In this document: one piece after another, positions 33,362 to 44,681 of the stretch
Layout of the letters: each line of letters starts with the position of its first letter
How positions within the stretch are numbered: position 1 is the first letter of the stretch
Assembly (NCBI GenBank): GCA_030062745.1
Contig: CP099841.1
Coordinates: forward strand, 26,105,398-26,169,397
Direction of reading: 5' to 3'
Source of the DNA: Capitulum mitella
Lineage: Eukaryota > Arthropoda > Thecostraca > Pollicipedomorpha > Pollicipedidae
DNA length: 64,000 nt
Position numbers and translations under genes: made by a program
The notes under the pieces: generated by a model
The model's database searches: none
Told to the model about the DNA's origin: nothing
The model's input: only the letters and a program-made list of their open reading frames with translations

Positions 33362-35996
33362 CGGCCCGGACCGACCTGCCGCCGCCGCCGCCGCCGTCAC
33401 CGTCACAATGTCCAGTCACCAGGGGGACGTGACTGTCGGGAAGTCGCCGGAGCCGAGCAAGGGGGGGACCGGAGCTCAGGTTCTTTGCCTCCGCCGCTTC
33501 CGGGGAGTTTTTATTTCTCGCCAGCAAGCCTGCCAAGTGTTCGACCTGTGACGTCGTCTGGTCAGTGATGACTGGCCGTTATGCAATATGTTGGGGTGCG
33601 CAATGATGGAAGCGCATTGGTTGTGCTATCGACTCTGAAAACGGCTGTGCACGTTGAAGATGTAATATGGGTTGTGTTTTGCCGTATTTGGTCCAGTCGG
33701 GTCATCTGAGGAGCAAAATGCTTTCAGGAGATTTAACCGAAGGAAGCTTTGCTCTTTAGAAGACCTTCGTGCTGTTAGAATGCTTCCATATTTAACGCAG
33801 TGTTGTTCCTTTTGTCATAGCTTCAACGCGGCCATGACGCATGGAAACTTGACGGGAAAATAGATCTTAACCCATGTTTTCGGCGTTTTTTGTGTATGGG
33901 GATGTGAAGAGTTGAAGCTCGACACCACTTGAATATTTTTTTTTCTCTTGTGGGATATGACTGTTTTAATTGAAATCAGTATCGGGTAACCATGAGACGC
34001 TGCCGTTATTGTGAACGAGGCCGTGATTCATACGCAATGCGCCAGCTGTCCATTTTATGACCTTAATACGGTCTGAGAGTAAACGGTCGAGAGTCGAACC
34101 CAGGCCGGCGAAAATCTATAACGTGCGTGAAGTGTACATTTGTGGCCGTATGTATTACGAGTGAGACCGAAGGCCGACTATCTTTCTCAAACAAACAGAA
34201 AAAATTTAAGTGAGCGGCCCGACCCGGTCCGGCCCTGACGTTTTCTGGAAGTTGACAGCTTTGGAACCGATCGGCACAAAAGAACGAAATTTTCGCCAGA
34301 AGATAGCTCAGTTCTTTATTGGCAGCATTTGCGATGGGTCAGTTTGCGAACTTTGCCTTCCACAAAACTACTTCGGAAGTAATGCTCCCTTCTACATACC
34401 GATCGTGAAAGCTTTGCTCCGGTCCAGCGCCCAACTGTGTTGACGGGACGGTACGTTCCGTGCACCGTCCGAAAGGTCTCGCGCTCCATTGCATCGGCTA
34501 ATTATCGTTGCAATGCGGCCCGTCGTTGGTGCGTGATGTGCGATTCAACGGGGACGTTTCACCCAAAAGGACAACACGGAAAACGACACTTATCAACAGC
34601 GTAAAACATAGCATTGGTTCCCGCGAATTTTCTCGGCAGCCACGGGTCGGATCAGCTCGAAATGCGCCATGAATGGGGAATCTCATTATATATAGCGCAT
34701 TCCGATGCCCGAGGGGCGGGTCAGACGCAAGTGATGACAAAGTGAAAAGCCGTTTCTGAGCGTTTTCGCGCATTGCTTGTGGCGATGGCTAACCAGATAT
34801 TGCTGCGACTTGAAAAAAAATCGCCACGTTGTAGCTCGATGTGACGTCTTTCATTGATACCGGGAGCTGGCCGCCTCCGGCCCACAGTTTGGGCGCCGCG
34901 CCACCTGACAGGGGATCACGCACTCATCCTCGAACCTCTTATCGATTCCACCTCAGCATCGCATGGAAGCCATATGCTTTTAGCAATAGACGTGCAGTCC
35001 ATTGTTTTGTGCTACATGTCAACCCAAAACAAGATCGTAATTTACTGTTGGTTCCGTTAGTGACGTAACGTGCCATGATCCGCGGATCCGCATGCGGACG
35101 GTTAGTGACGTGATCTATGCGTTGGCGCTACGTCCGTATTGGCGTCTGTGCTAATCTTATTTCTGCTTATTTGTCAGCCGGAAACATGCCGGGTGGCCCT
35201 CGTCGTGAACATGCCCTTACCCATATCGTACCAGGTTGCAAAGAACCCCTGTCATAAAAATTTACGATGGTCTTCATCTTGAATGACTTGTCTTCGTCGC
35301 TCCTATGGGGCAACACGCTTGGCTCACACCCCGCATTGGCAGGCACCGAAGTTCGATTATCACGAGAATCCAGCATCATTTGACTCAAAAACAGGAAAGA
35401 CCATTCCGGTTACGAGGTAGCTACGGTGGTGTCCTTGTGATGAATAAAATGTCCCAAGGCGCTATCTGGCTCGGCACATGAACAAAATTACTCCCGATTG
35501 GGGTCCCTTTGGGTGGCAGGGTCAAGCTTTACACAACAGACGGTATCTAGCATGGCATGGCTTCGATCCCAGCACCATTGACTTGAAATGCTCATGCAAA
35601 GTTTACCAAAGGCTTCGACCAACTACGCCGATAAGTATCGCTAGCTGGCGTCCTCCCAGCCATGGTCATTCTGCGCCCGCAGTGGCACAGCTCATCCTGT
35701 ACACTTCGGCGTCGGAAGTCGCGATCGGCAGTCGGACTCGTTCAGTATATCTTCATTCGTCTGAAGACCGCAGCCTGCAGCCTTTTGTGCGGCCTTTCTG
35801 CCTTCTCGTCGTTTCCGACTGTGTACCTCCTGGGTCCCGCCGAGTCCGACCGCAGTCGCCGAAGCCGACACGGGCTTCTCGAAGCTGTTGAAGCCCTCCT
35901 GCATCTGGCGTCTGGAGCTGGACTCTTCTGTGTCCACGGTGCGGATCCACTGCGCCGTAGATGTCGTCATCCGATCCCATCCGGCTGCTCCCGGTC
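33362..35996. other. 3' flank of the metaxin-like gene, no further gene recognised
   Basis: Probably contains the metaxin 3' UTR, starting with a GCC-rich run. An AATAAA occurs near 35445, but it is too far away to assign. The remainder has no recognisable exon up to the transposon insertion. Confidence 0.45.
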
Positions 35997-36005
35997 GGCC
36001 GGGTC
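35997..36005. repeat. Left 9-bp target-site duplication
   Basis: 'ggccgggtc' immediately outside the left terminus, identical to 45927-45935. Confidence 0.92.
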
Positions 36006-38200
36006 ATGTCTGTCAAGACAGCCCACGCTCAGCCCACGGTCAGCCCGAACTCGAGACCCATTTAAAATCGCCCAAAACGCGTTAGGAGATAAATGTTGAC
36101 TAGCTGAGCTCATTGGCACCATCAGACGTCCATCGCATCTGTTACTTTGCACTCCAGAGCACAAAACACAAAACACCACAAAAATACGACGGAGACAATC
36201 GTACATCAAAACCCCCACAAATAGGTACTCAAAATGTTCGTCTCGGACCGCTGAGTCTAAAAATGCAGCACACAACACATTTTAATCATAACATTTTGAG
36301 TTAGTACGAAAAATAACCGTTTTTTTGCCCTATGCTTTATTTCCCATTGGATTTAACATGGGACCCTATGGAACTGATTTTGGCGGACCCCTTCGATTTC
36401 GCCAATTTCTTCTACACTAATACCCAGAACCGTCATACACACGAAACCATCATCAGAACTCCATCGCATTGATATCCACATGGTCAAATCGGGCTCCAAA
36501 AGATATACGTCAAAAACACATTTTTTAATATTATTGCAAACCTAGGCAAACAGGTACTCAAAATGTTCCTCTTGTGCCGCTGAGTCCAAAAATAGCGCAT
36601 TAGTAACATTTCGACGAAAACTTTTTGAGTTATAGCGAAACGAAACCGTTTTTCTACCCTATGCTTTATTTCCCATTGGATTTAACATGGGACCCTATGG
36701 AACTGATTTTGGCGGACCCCTTCGATTTCGCCAATTTCTTCTACACTAATGCCCAGATCCGTAATACACACGAAACCATCATCAGAACTCCATCGCATTG
36801 ATATCCACATGGTCAAATCGGGCTCCAAAAGATATACGTCAAAAACACATTTTTTAATATTATTGCAAACCTAGACAACAAGAACCTCAAAATGTTCCTC
36901 TTGTGCCGCTGAGTCCAAAAATAGCGCATACGTAACATTTCGACGAAAACTTTTTGAGTTGTAGCGAAACGAAACCGTTTTTCTACCCTATGCTTTATTT
37001 CCCATTGGATTTAACATGGGACCCTATGGAACTGATTTTGGCGGACCCCTTCGATTTCGCCAATTTCTTCTACACTAATGCCCAGATCCGTAATACACAC
37101 GAAACCATCATCAGAACTCCATCGCATTGATATCCACATGGTCAAATCGGGCTCCAAAAGATATACGTCAAAAACACATTTTTTAATATTATTGCAAACC
37201 TAGCCAAACAGGTACTCAAAATGTTCCTCTTGTGCCGCTGAGTCCAAAAATAGCGCATACGTAACACTTCGACGAAAACTTTTTGAGTTATAGCGAAACG
37301 AAACCGTTTTTCTACCCTATGCTTTATTTCCCATTGGATTTAACATGGGACCCTATGGAACTGATTTTGGCGGACCCCTTCGATTTCGCCAATTTCTTCT
37401 ACACTAATGCCCAGATCCGTAATACACACGAAACCATCATCAGAACTCCATCGCATTGATATCCACATGGTCAAATCGGGCTCCAAAAGATATACGTCAA
37501 AAACACATTTTTTAATATTATTGCAAACCTAGACAACAAGGTACTCAAAATGTTCCTCTTGTGCCGCTGAGTCCAAAAATAGCGCATACGTAACATTTCG
37601 ACGAAAACTTTTTGAGTTGTAGCGAAACGAAACCGTTTTTCTACCCTATGCTTTATTTCCCATTGGATTTAACATGGGACCCTATGGAACTGATTTTGGC
37701 GGACCCCTTCGATTTCGCCAATTTCTTCTACACTAATACCCAGAACCGTCATACACACGAAACCATCATCAGAACTCCATCGCATTGATATCCACATGGT
37801 CAAATCGGGCTCCAGAAGATATACGTCAAAAACACATGTTTTATTATTATTCTAAACCTGGACAAACAAGTACTCAAAATGTTCCTCTTGTGCCGCTGAG
37901 TCCAAAAATAGCGCATTAATAACATTTCGACGAAAACTTTTTGAGTTATAGCGAAACGAAACCGTTTTTCTACCCTATGCTTTATTTCCCATTGGATTTA
38001 ACATGGGACCCTATGGAACTGATTTTGGCGGACCCCTTCGATTTCGCCAATTTCTTCTACACTAATGCCCAGATCCGTAATACACACGAAACCATCATCA
38101 GAACTCCATCGCATTGATAGCCAAACGGTGGAACTGGGCTCCAAAGAAAATGGGTGAAAACCACACTTTGTAATCTGCTTCCAAACTGGCCCAAGCCATG
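36006..38200. repeat. Left terminal inverted repeat with 329-bp tandem array
   Basis: Terminal module 36006-36327, then units whose 'ccctatgctttatttccc' marker falls at 36328, 36657, 36986, 37315, 37644 and 37973, exactly 329 bp apart. The last unit diverges after about 38119 and fades out near 38200, directly before the adenosine-kinase-like segment. Copies differ at only a handful of positions. Confidence 0.95.
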
Positions 38201-38212
38201 ACAGACAACGCA

Positions 38213-39210
38213 TCAACAACAGACAAGTTTATTCCCGTCGGCGATCAGAGACGGCGAGATCGTCAGCACGGCCACCGATAAGGTGCCGACAGCGTTCAGC
38301 AGCACCAACGACTCGACGGTGTGAGTCACGATGTTCTTCACATCTGGCACGCTCCCATCCTGCAGCTCCTTGACCGAGGGTTCCGACTCTTCTGCTCTTG
38401 TCATGGCCTCCACCGTTTGTCGCACGACAGCAGTCTCGGCGATAAGCCGGCAAAACCCCGACGGCGACACGTCAAAATCGTCCTCCTTGAGGCCGACAGC
38501 GCGCGCCAGGGTCGCGTGACCGACCAGGAGCGTGACGTGGGGCAGCATCTGGCAGACAGTGGCTGCGTGCCGTTACCAGAAATACGTGCCCGACAAACTG
38601 AACGCCGGCTGCTTGCTGGTTCGGAGCACCTCTAAGGTCGTCTCCGGGTCACCCGTCACGAAACACCATCAGAATATTCACAAGTGTCGCTACTGAGGAG
38701 AGCCAGCCTGTGCGGCGCGAAGGCGCGCTCAGGTCAGCAGGAATTGGCACCGTCGATGCCGTTCACTAAAGAGCTGTCCGCACCACACACAAGGTTCTTA
38801 AAGCGTCCCATGGGCTGGCCCAAGTGCACTACGTATCTGGTGCCGACGCCGTCCGCGCTGAACAGCTTCTCCAGCCTCTAACGGAGCTTGTCGACACCAA
38901 CAGCGTCGATGAAGGCCACCGATCCGAGCTCCCCCAGAAACCGGCGGTACCGGCGAGTGGTGTTCTCCACCGAGCCGCCCGGACAGAACGACACCTGGCC
39001 GTTGCCGAACACCTCGAACAGCGGCTTCTGCTGCTGGTTAGTCTCAGTCTGGTCGTCGGTCCACAGGCCACACTTGCTCGGTAGTTCGCTACTGTTCACA
39101 TTCAGCAACATGTTCAGCAGCGGGTTGCCGAAGTAAAGCAGACGGTGGCGATCTCGCCCATTATGGGGCTGCGGCACCGGGGCCGCGCGCACAGCTGGAA
39201 AGAGACGCAT
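38213..39210 (-). pseudogene. Adenosine-kinase-like processed pseudogene carried by the MULE
   Basis: Read without introns on the minus strand, this aligns along adenosine kinase (PfkB/ribokinase family). 'LLYFGNPLLNMLLNV' corresponds to the 'GNPLLD' N-terminal motif. 'CPGGSVENTTR' corresponds to 'AGGSTQNS', 'GSVAFIDAVGVDKL' to 'ATFFGCIGIDKF', 'VTGDPETTLEVL' to 'LTVSPESVLKV', and 'MLPHVTLLVGHATLARA' to 'VMPYVDILFGNETEAA'. It is broken by a TAG at 38878-38880, a stop and a frameshift near 38740-38655, and a TAA just before the 'RHAATVCQMLPHV' segment. The catalytic 'NGAGDAF' motif reads 'NAVGTLS', so the catalytic Asp is gone, and the last 35 or so residues are missing. It is dead. The lack of introns suggests an RNA-derived copy or an intron-poor source. 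Confidence 0.75.
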
Positions 39211-40477
39211 AATAAAACGGCGATTCTCCAGAAGGTCCTGGCTTGATTCTGCTTGACCAGCGCAGCAATCTCAAGCTGACTACAGCGGCGTTACCGGCAC
39301 GTTATTGTCACGACTACAGCGATATCGTCATTGTCACGTCTCTCGGGTCCTAGTGCGGCTTGACACCGCAGCGGATTTAACATAGGACCCTATGAACGTG
39401 CGGATGACACTGCCGCAGTCGCACCAGGACAATAGAAACGTGCCAGAGGTTCCGCTGCAGCCGCACCGGGCCTGGCTAAAGTACGGCCAAGGTGGCGGTT
39501 AACGATCCACGCCTATGAAGAAAAGGGCACGACGATGATTGGCGTACATTATGTTTATCCCCGCCCTATCGCTGGTAAGCAAGACATATGAACGAGCATT
39601 ATGAGCTTGGGGCGTACGAACCACTGTGGTGTACATTTGACGATGACAATCTGGGTACCATGCTTACACGCCGGCAAGATACTGCTGAACGGATACACCG
39701 AGCAGCCGCTGGACCTTCAACGTGAATGGGAAACGTCGCGGTGTGTGCTCAAGCTGGTACGCCAGCGGCATCCAGATCACCTCCGATGTCCCAGCTGCTG
39801 TCAGCTTGGTCTGTGAAGACAGAACACAGTGGTTTCATTGGCGTGTTCAAGATGGCAAAATGGATGCTATGTCGCAAACTGCAGTAGGAAAATGATACTT
39901 AAAAAAATGTTAAGGTGGTGTTGACCTCTTACCACCAAAATTTTCGGATGCAAGCTGATGAAAGGAACTATGATTTACGAAGGATTTTTACCACGAACCC
40001 CATCAGCTACCATTTCAGCTTTTGAATAGCATGATTTAAGCCATGCACGTTTGATGCTGCGGGCTGAAGAATATGTTAGCATTAGAAAGTGAATATCAAG
40101 CGTTATGACCGTGCACAAGACACGTGTAGCTAAAGTATTACTTTACTTGCCTATGACTACACCTACGATATTACATCCTGTATGCTTTTTTGCAACGACT
40201 GCCATGCTTCGACCAAGGAGGATTATGCTGCAGGCTCAGTGGAATGTCGAGATATTCTTAGAATATTCTGAACCCATAATGTCCAACAATGCCTTGTTCG
40301 TAATGTACTACGTCGCTAGTCAAGCACAGAGAGACATTCAGTCATATCTAGGGCCATGCAGGTTCCGGTACATCGACGCAACGACACCACAAAACACGGA
40401 TGTACAAAAACACAGATGCCTGCACACTTCCACAACTGCATACAGACGCACAGCATACCTACATGCCTACCTACATC
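39211..40477. other. MULE interior between the pseudogene and the transposase
   Basis: No gene recognised. A 25-bp remnant of the 329-bp unit ('ggatttaacataggaccc' and following) lies at 39373-39397. This shows that the adenosine-kinase-like segment sits between array-derived sequences. This stretch would include the transposase 3' UTR. Confidence 0.6.
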
Positions 40478-43400
40478 CTACAAGCCCACATACACACGAA
40501 CCTCCATCAGGCGTCGCCTGACTTCTCTTCTATAAGTGACATCGAAAAAGTGTTTGTTTTCCTCGTGGCTGTTTCCGATGTCATAAACCTTTCCCGTGCA
40601 GAGAATGTCACCATACAGGCAAACGTGGAGTCCGCACGATCTACCGTCATGCTGGCGGAGTGTGTTGTCCGGAATGAGGATGGTCCATTCTGCCCAACAG
40701 AACGGTCGCTGACCCACGTTCACCAGAGCCAGCAGGTCATACAGGGCTTGCCTTGGAGGATGCCTGTTTCCCATTGAGTCCAGGTATACGACACGTTTGG
40801 CGGTGTGTTCGACGACGAACAACACCCAGTGTAACGGTCCTCCGTACGCCGCCAAGTTAAACGGTACGAGCCATGCCATTGTCTGGTGGACGCCGTACCG
40901 CTCCTTGAGGTACGTGCCCAGGCGTCTGGACTGGGCCAGCCGAGTCATTATGCTGAGCGACGCGGACTGGAAAACTGAGACTGCTAAAATGCTGGCGTTG
41001 GCGACACACAGCAAAAAGGCGTCTATGACACTGTCATCTAGCCACGCGACACTTTCGCTGTGAAGTACGCGTCCGCTAATGAGCTGGTTGTCGATTTCGG
41101 TAAAATATACCAGCAGGTTGCCGATCTTCAGCGATTTCCTGGGTTCCTTCCCGCTCGTGGAGCTCTGGCCAGCTGATGTGATGCTCTGGTTCCTTGTCTC
41201 CGTTGGAGTTTCGGCCGGAGTCTTGAATGGAGTCTGGGCTGAGATCTTGGCTGGAGTCTCAGCCGGGATCTTGGCCGGAGTCTCAGCTGGAGTCTCAGCT
41301 GGAGCCTCGGCCAGAGTCTCAGTTGAAGTCTCGGATGGAGTTCTGGCTGCATTTCTGGCTGGAGTCTCAGCTGGAGTCTCAGTTGGAGTCTCGGCCAGAG
41401 TCTCAGCTGAAGTCTCGGATGGAGTTTTGGCTGCATTCCTGGCTGGAGTCTTGGTCGGAGTCTCAGGTGAAGTCTCGGATGGGGTCTTGGCTGCATTCCT
41501 GGCTGGAGTCTTGGCTTGAGTTTCGGCTGGAGTTTCGGCTGGCGTAATCTGGCTCCTTGCTGAGTGGATGGAGGCAGTAGATGACGAAGGAAAACCTTTC
41601 TGGAGGTATGTGGACCTTCTCTGTCTCCTTTCTTTTCTGGGTTTCCACTGCTCCTTCACATCATCCATGTCACTTGTCATCGTCCTTTTATGTCTCCGGC
41701 TTTGCTGTGGGATGAGTGACTCCTTTTGTCGCGCCGAGCTGTCTTGCAACAGGAGCTCGACGAACTCGCCGGGCTGCAATCGCCTCCTCTTCTGCATGAG
41801 CTGGTTCTTGATGGTCTTGAACCAGGACTCAACGCAGGCATTTGATGCTGGCCTTGTCGTGATCAGCTGTGACCACAGAGGGGCGAGAGGCATGACAGAA
41901 GACAGCAGGTAGTCCAGCAGCAGTGGGCAGTAGCTGCTGTTCTGTTCTTCGCCTTGGTTCCCACTTTGAGTGTCTTTTGCGACAGACCTCATCACTTCTT
42001 CGAAGTGCTTGCCGAACTTGGTGGAGCGTCGGTACGACTGCCACCTGTCCTTGGCTGATTGGCCTTCGGGTGGCTTCGGCTGGTCTTCGGTGTCGTCCAT
42101 TTCGTCGTCAAGCAGCGGCACATCGAGAGCAGGCGTGCACGGCGACAGCAGCAGCCGACACGCGAACCGGAACAGTCGGTCTAGCTTTGCCAGGCCGGAC
42201 GCCTGCTGCATGCGTGCAAATAGCCACATCAGCCTCTGCCGCTCGGTTTTCTTTTTCCTCCCTAGGCGGGCGATAATCGCAGACGAAACTTGGTGGCTGA
42301 TGTGCGCGGTGCACAAGCTGACAGATGTAGCTGGTGGCCGCGCGTGCTCACCCCCCTCCACTGCGGTGCTCCAGCATGCGTCCAGGTACGCTGGGAGGTC
42401 CATTTGATTGAATGCCAGACACGTGGCGTGCAGCAGCGCGTACGAACAGTCCGTCACAACGCGCGGCGGCCGGAGTGATACTGAATTTCCGTTTGCCACT
42501 CGGTAGTCGTAAGCCACCTGCATTAGAAAATGGGTGATGGCCGGGACGTTATGTCGCTCTGACAGGAAGTGGGCTATAGGGTACGACGTGTTCCCACCCC
42601 GCCCTTCTGCAACCACGGCGTAGTAGAAGGGCTCCGTGTCGCCATATTTTTTGGTCACTGAACCGGTTGAGTCCAAATGGAGCTCCGTCGGTGCGTTTCT
42701 GTACCTTTGGAAAAAAAACTCTCGGTAAACATGCACCATGAGCGGAGCATCCGCGATGAAGTGGATGTCACCTTTCAGAGCAGACGAGCTGGCAGCATCG
42801 AGAGCGTGAGACATCCGTCGCATAATGTTTAGGTCCTCGATTAGTCTGGGAGAGTAGCGATCTTTAGCCCGTTGTTCTGCCGCTGCTTGTCGCAGCACTT
42901 GGGCACTTGGCACCGACGAAGTGTTGCCGTCACGAAGTTCTGCGTCCGAGGCCTCGACCAACTTCTCTTGTCGGGTGCGATGAGGGCCGATGTGCCGTGT
43001 ACGCTCCGCTGCATTGACACGTTCTTTGCCTCGCATCCACCTTCCCGTGTGTCCCTCGTGTGCCTTCTGCCCGGAGCGGAACACTGTCACGCGCACAGGG
43101 CCCTTCGGGGGCACTCTGTGGATTCGAAAAACGAACGTGCACGGGCATGTTTCGAACTTGCAAGAGGCGTTTGCGCGGAAGTCTGACGCCTTCCAGTTTC
43201 TCGATGCCCTTTTCTTCAGATGGCCACGTTTGAATCTCAGCGGGCACAGCTCGTTAGTTTGAGTGCAATACTTCTCATACAGTTGGTCAGTCCAAGAACA
43301 CTGCAGTGAGTCTTGATCATTAACCATGTTTGACCATTGCTCTTCATTGAACGAGAGCAGAAAGTGCTGTAACGGTGCTCTGGGCTCTCCTGGGTGTGTC

Positions 43401-43984
43401 TTGGCTCCTGCTTGTACTTGCGAGTGTTTTGGTGGGCGTGAGGACGCTTTAGGTGGAGAATCAGGCGTGACACATGGAGAATGAAGCCAGCATGACGCAT
43501 CAGAGGAATCATCACAAGCTGATAGAGGATGGTCGGTGGCCACTCCTCCGTTGGGGTTGTCAGTGGCTGCAAACTGAGTTGAATGGCCCGTGGCCGAGTC
43601 TTGGGTTGGCTGCTCGGTGGCCGCGCCTCGGAATGACTTGTCCGTGGTCGTGAACTCGGTTGGCCGTTCGGTGGCCAGTAACAGAAATGGCTCATCTGTG
43701 GCACACTCAGCCGAGGGAAGGTGGCCAGAGTGCAGCAGTTTATCCACAGAGCGTTCGACGAAGTCCACTCTACGGTATGCGTCATACCATCGTAATGCCT
43801 GCTTCTTTATAAGTCTGCGCTGTTTCGAATTCTTGGGACCTGAGGTCCTTAATTCCACCAAAATCCTCCAAAAACCAGGCGATGAAACGTTTGCATTCAT
43901 TTGAGCGGTTTGAAGAAGCAGGCCTGGATCCTGGGAAAACAAGTCAGTGTAAAAACAGTACCAATACAGTAGCTTCTGACTCAT
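40478..43984 (-). CDS. MULE-type transposase with C-terminal Ulp1/C48 protease domain, 1168 aa
   Basis: Uninterrupted 1168-codon frame. Residues about 262-313 form a zinc-binding region (C275, C280, C282, H309, H312) like the WRKY/GCM1- or FLYWCH-type fingers of Mutator transposases. Residues about 405-720 look like the MULE DDE core. Candidate acids are D438 in 'LHLDSTGSV', D512 in 'VTDCSYALLHA' and E719 in 'ACVESWFKTIKNQ', with a C558-x2-H561 pair between. Residues about 815-925 are a Thr/Pro/Ala/Glu tandem repeat. Residues about 975-1130 resemble a cysteine peptidase of the Ulp1 family: H1052 in 'HWVLFVVE', D1069 in 'YLDSMG', Q1111 and C1117 in 'QHDGRSCGLHVC'. The transposase would bind the terminal repeats and cut and paste the element. 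The role of Ulp1 domains in such elements is not settled. Confidence 0.9.
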   Translation of the reverse strand: MSQKLLYWYCFYTDLFSQDPGLLLQTAQMNANVSSPGFWRILVELRTSGPKNSKQRRLIKKQALRWYDAYRRVDFVERSVDKLLHSGHLPSAECATDEPFLLLATERPTEFTTTDKSFRGAATEQPTQDSATGHSTQFAATDNPNGGVATDHPLSACDDSSDASCWLHSPCVTPDSPPKASSRPPKHSQVQAGAKTHPGEPRAPLQHFLLSFNEEQWSNMVNDQDSLQCSWTDQLYEKYCTQTNELCPLRFKRGHLKKRASRNWKASDFRANASCKFETCPCTFVFRIHRVPPKGPVRVTVFRSGQKAHEGHTGRWMRGKERVNAAERTRHIGPHRTRQEKLVEASDAELRDGNTSSVPSAQVLRQAAAEQRAKDRYSPRLIEDLNIMRRMSHALDAASSSALKGDIHFIADAPLMVHVYREFFFQRYRNAPTELHLDSTGSVTKKYGDTEPFYYAVVAEGRGGNTSYPIAHFLSERHNVPAITHFLMQVAYDYRVANGNSVSLRPPRVVTDCSYALLHATCLAFNQMDLPAYLDACWSTAVEGGEHARPPATSVSLCTAHISHQVSSAIIARLGRKKKTERQRLMWLFARMQQASGLAKLDRLFRFACRLLLSPCTPALDVPLLDDEMDDTEDQPKPPEGQSAKDRWQSYRRSTKFGKHFEEVMRSVAKDTQSGNQGEEQNSSYCPLLLDYLLSSVMPLAPLWSQLITTRPASNACVESWFKTIKNQLMQKRRRLQPGEFVELLLQDSSARQKESLIPQQSRRHKRTMTSDMDDVKEQWKPRKERRQRRSTYLQKGFPSSSTASIHSARSQITPAETPAETQAKTPARNAAKTPSETSPETPTKTPARNAAKTPSETSAETLAETPTETPAETPARNAARTPSETSTETLAEAPAETPAETPAKIPAETPAKISAQTPFKTPAETPTETRNQSITSAGQSSTSGKEPRKSLKIGNLLVYFTEIDNQLISGRVLHSESVAWLDDSVIDAFLLCVANASILAVSVFQSASLSIMTRLAQSRRLGTYLKERYGVHQTMAWLVPFNLAAYGGPLHWVLFVVEHTAKRVVYLDSMGNRHPPRQALYDLLALVNVGQRPFCWAEWTILIPDNTLRQHDGRSCGLHVCLYGDILCTGKVYDIGNSHEENKHFFDVTYRREVRRRLMEVRVYVGL
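41210..41542 (-). repeat. Coding minisatellite inside the transposase (TPAET/TPSET repeats)
   Basis: Short tandem repeats encode alternating 'ETPAETPA', 'KTPSETS' and 'ARNAAKTPSE' blocks (residues about 815-925) between the DDE core and the Ulp1 domain. It keeps frame throughout, which suggests a flexible linker. Repeat number is likely variable between copies. Confidence 0.85.
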
Positions 43985-44681
43985 GGGGACACTGGAAATT
44001 CCAGATCTTGCGTCCCTTAGTCGCTAGTCTCAAGGATCTGCTCATTATTTCGAAGCGGCAACAATTATAGAGAAACTCAGTGTTCAGATGCAAGGCTGTG
44101 ACTAGCAATACACCGAAGAATAGAGACCACAGGGTCATGAAACTGGTCATCCGCTTTGCTAAGCCGGATTTCGCACTTTGTTGATTATATCATCATTCTG
44201 GTTCCCAAAACAAAGCTATTATTTTCTTCGAATCCAAAGCTATTGTTAATGACCAGAATCACGATAACCGGAATCATGACTTTCAAAGGCGACATAGCCA
44301 GGTGGCCAAACATTTTGATTGCTTTCCAAGTTTCCGGCCGTCCCACGGTGTTCCGTTATCCCACTTTTTGAAGCATATTTAGTAGAAAGGAGAATCAGCT
44401 GTTTTCTCATGGGGAAAACCATCGGCAATTCGCACCACCCTATAATATCCGCCATGTGTAAGGTTTCGCTCTCTTCGGCTGTTAGAGATCTAGTACTAGT
44501 GAAGCCGAAGCCGAAACCATTGGCCTCTTTACTTAGACTTGATTAATCACAGCCCTGTAGATCTGAGCCGTTCCTGGGGTTCATGTTCATGTGAGTTCAC
44601 GGCTATGAGAAAATATGTACAGGGTGTGAATGACTCACATAGTATCGACACGTAAAAATGAGGCCAGTTTAAGTGCCAGCC
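43985..44681. other. MULE subterminal region upstream of the transposase
   Basis: Noncoding stretch between the transposase start and the right repeat array, the expected place for the transposase promoter. No specific element was recognised. Confidence 0.5.
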
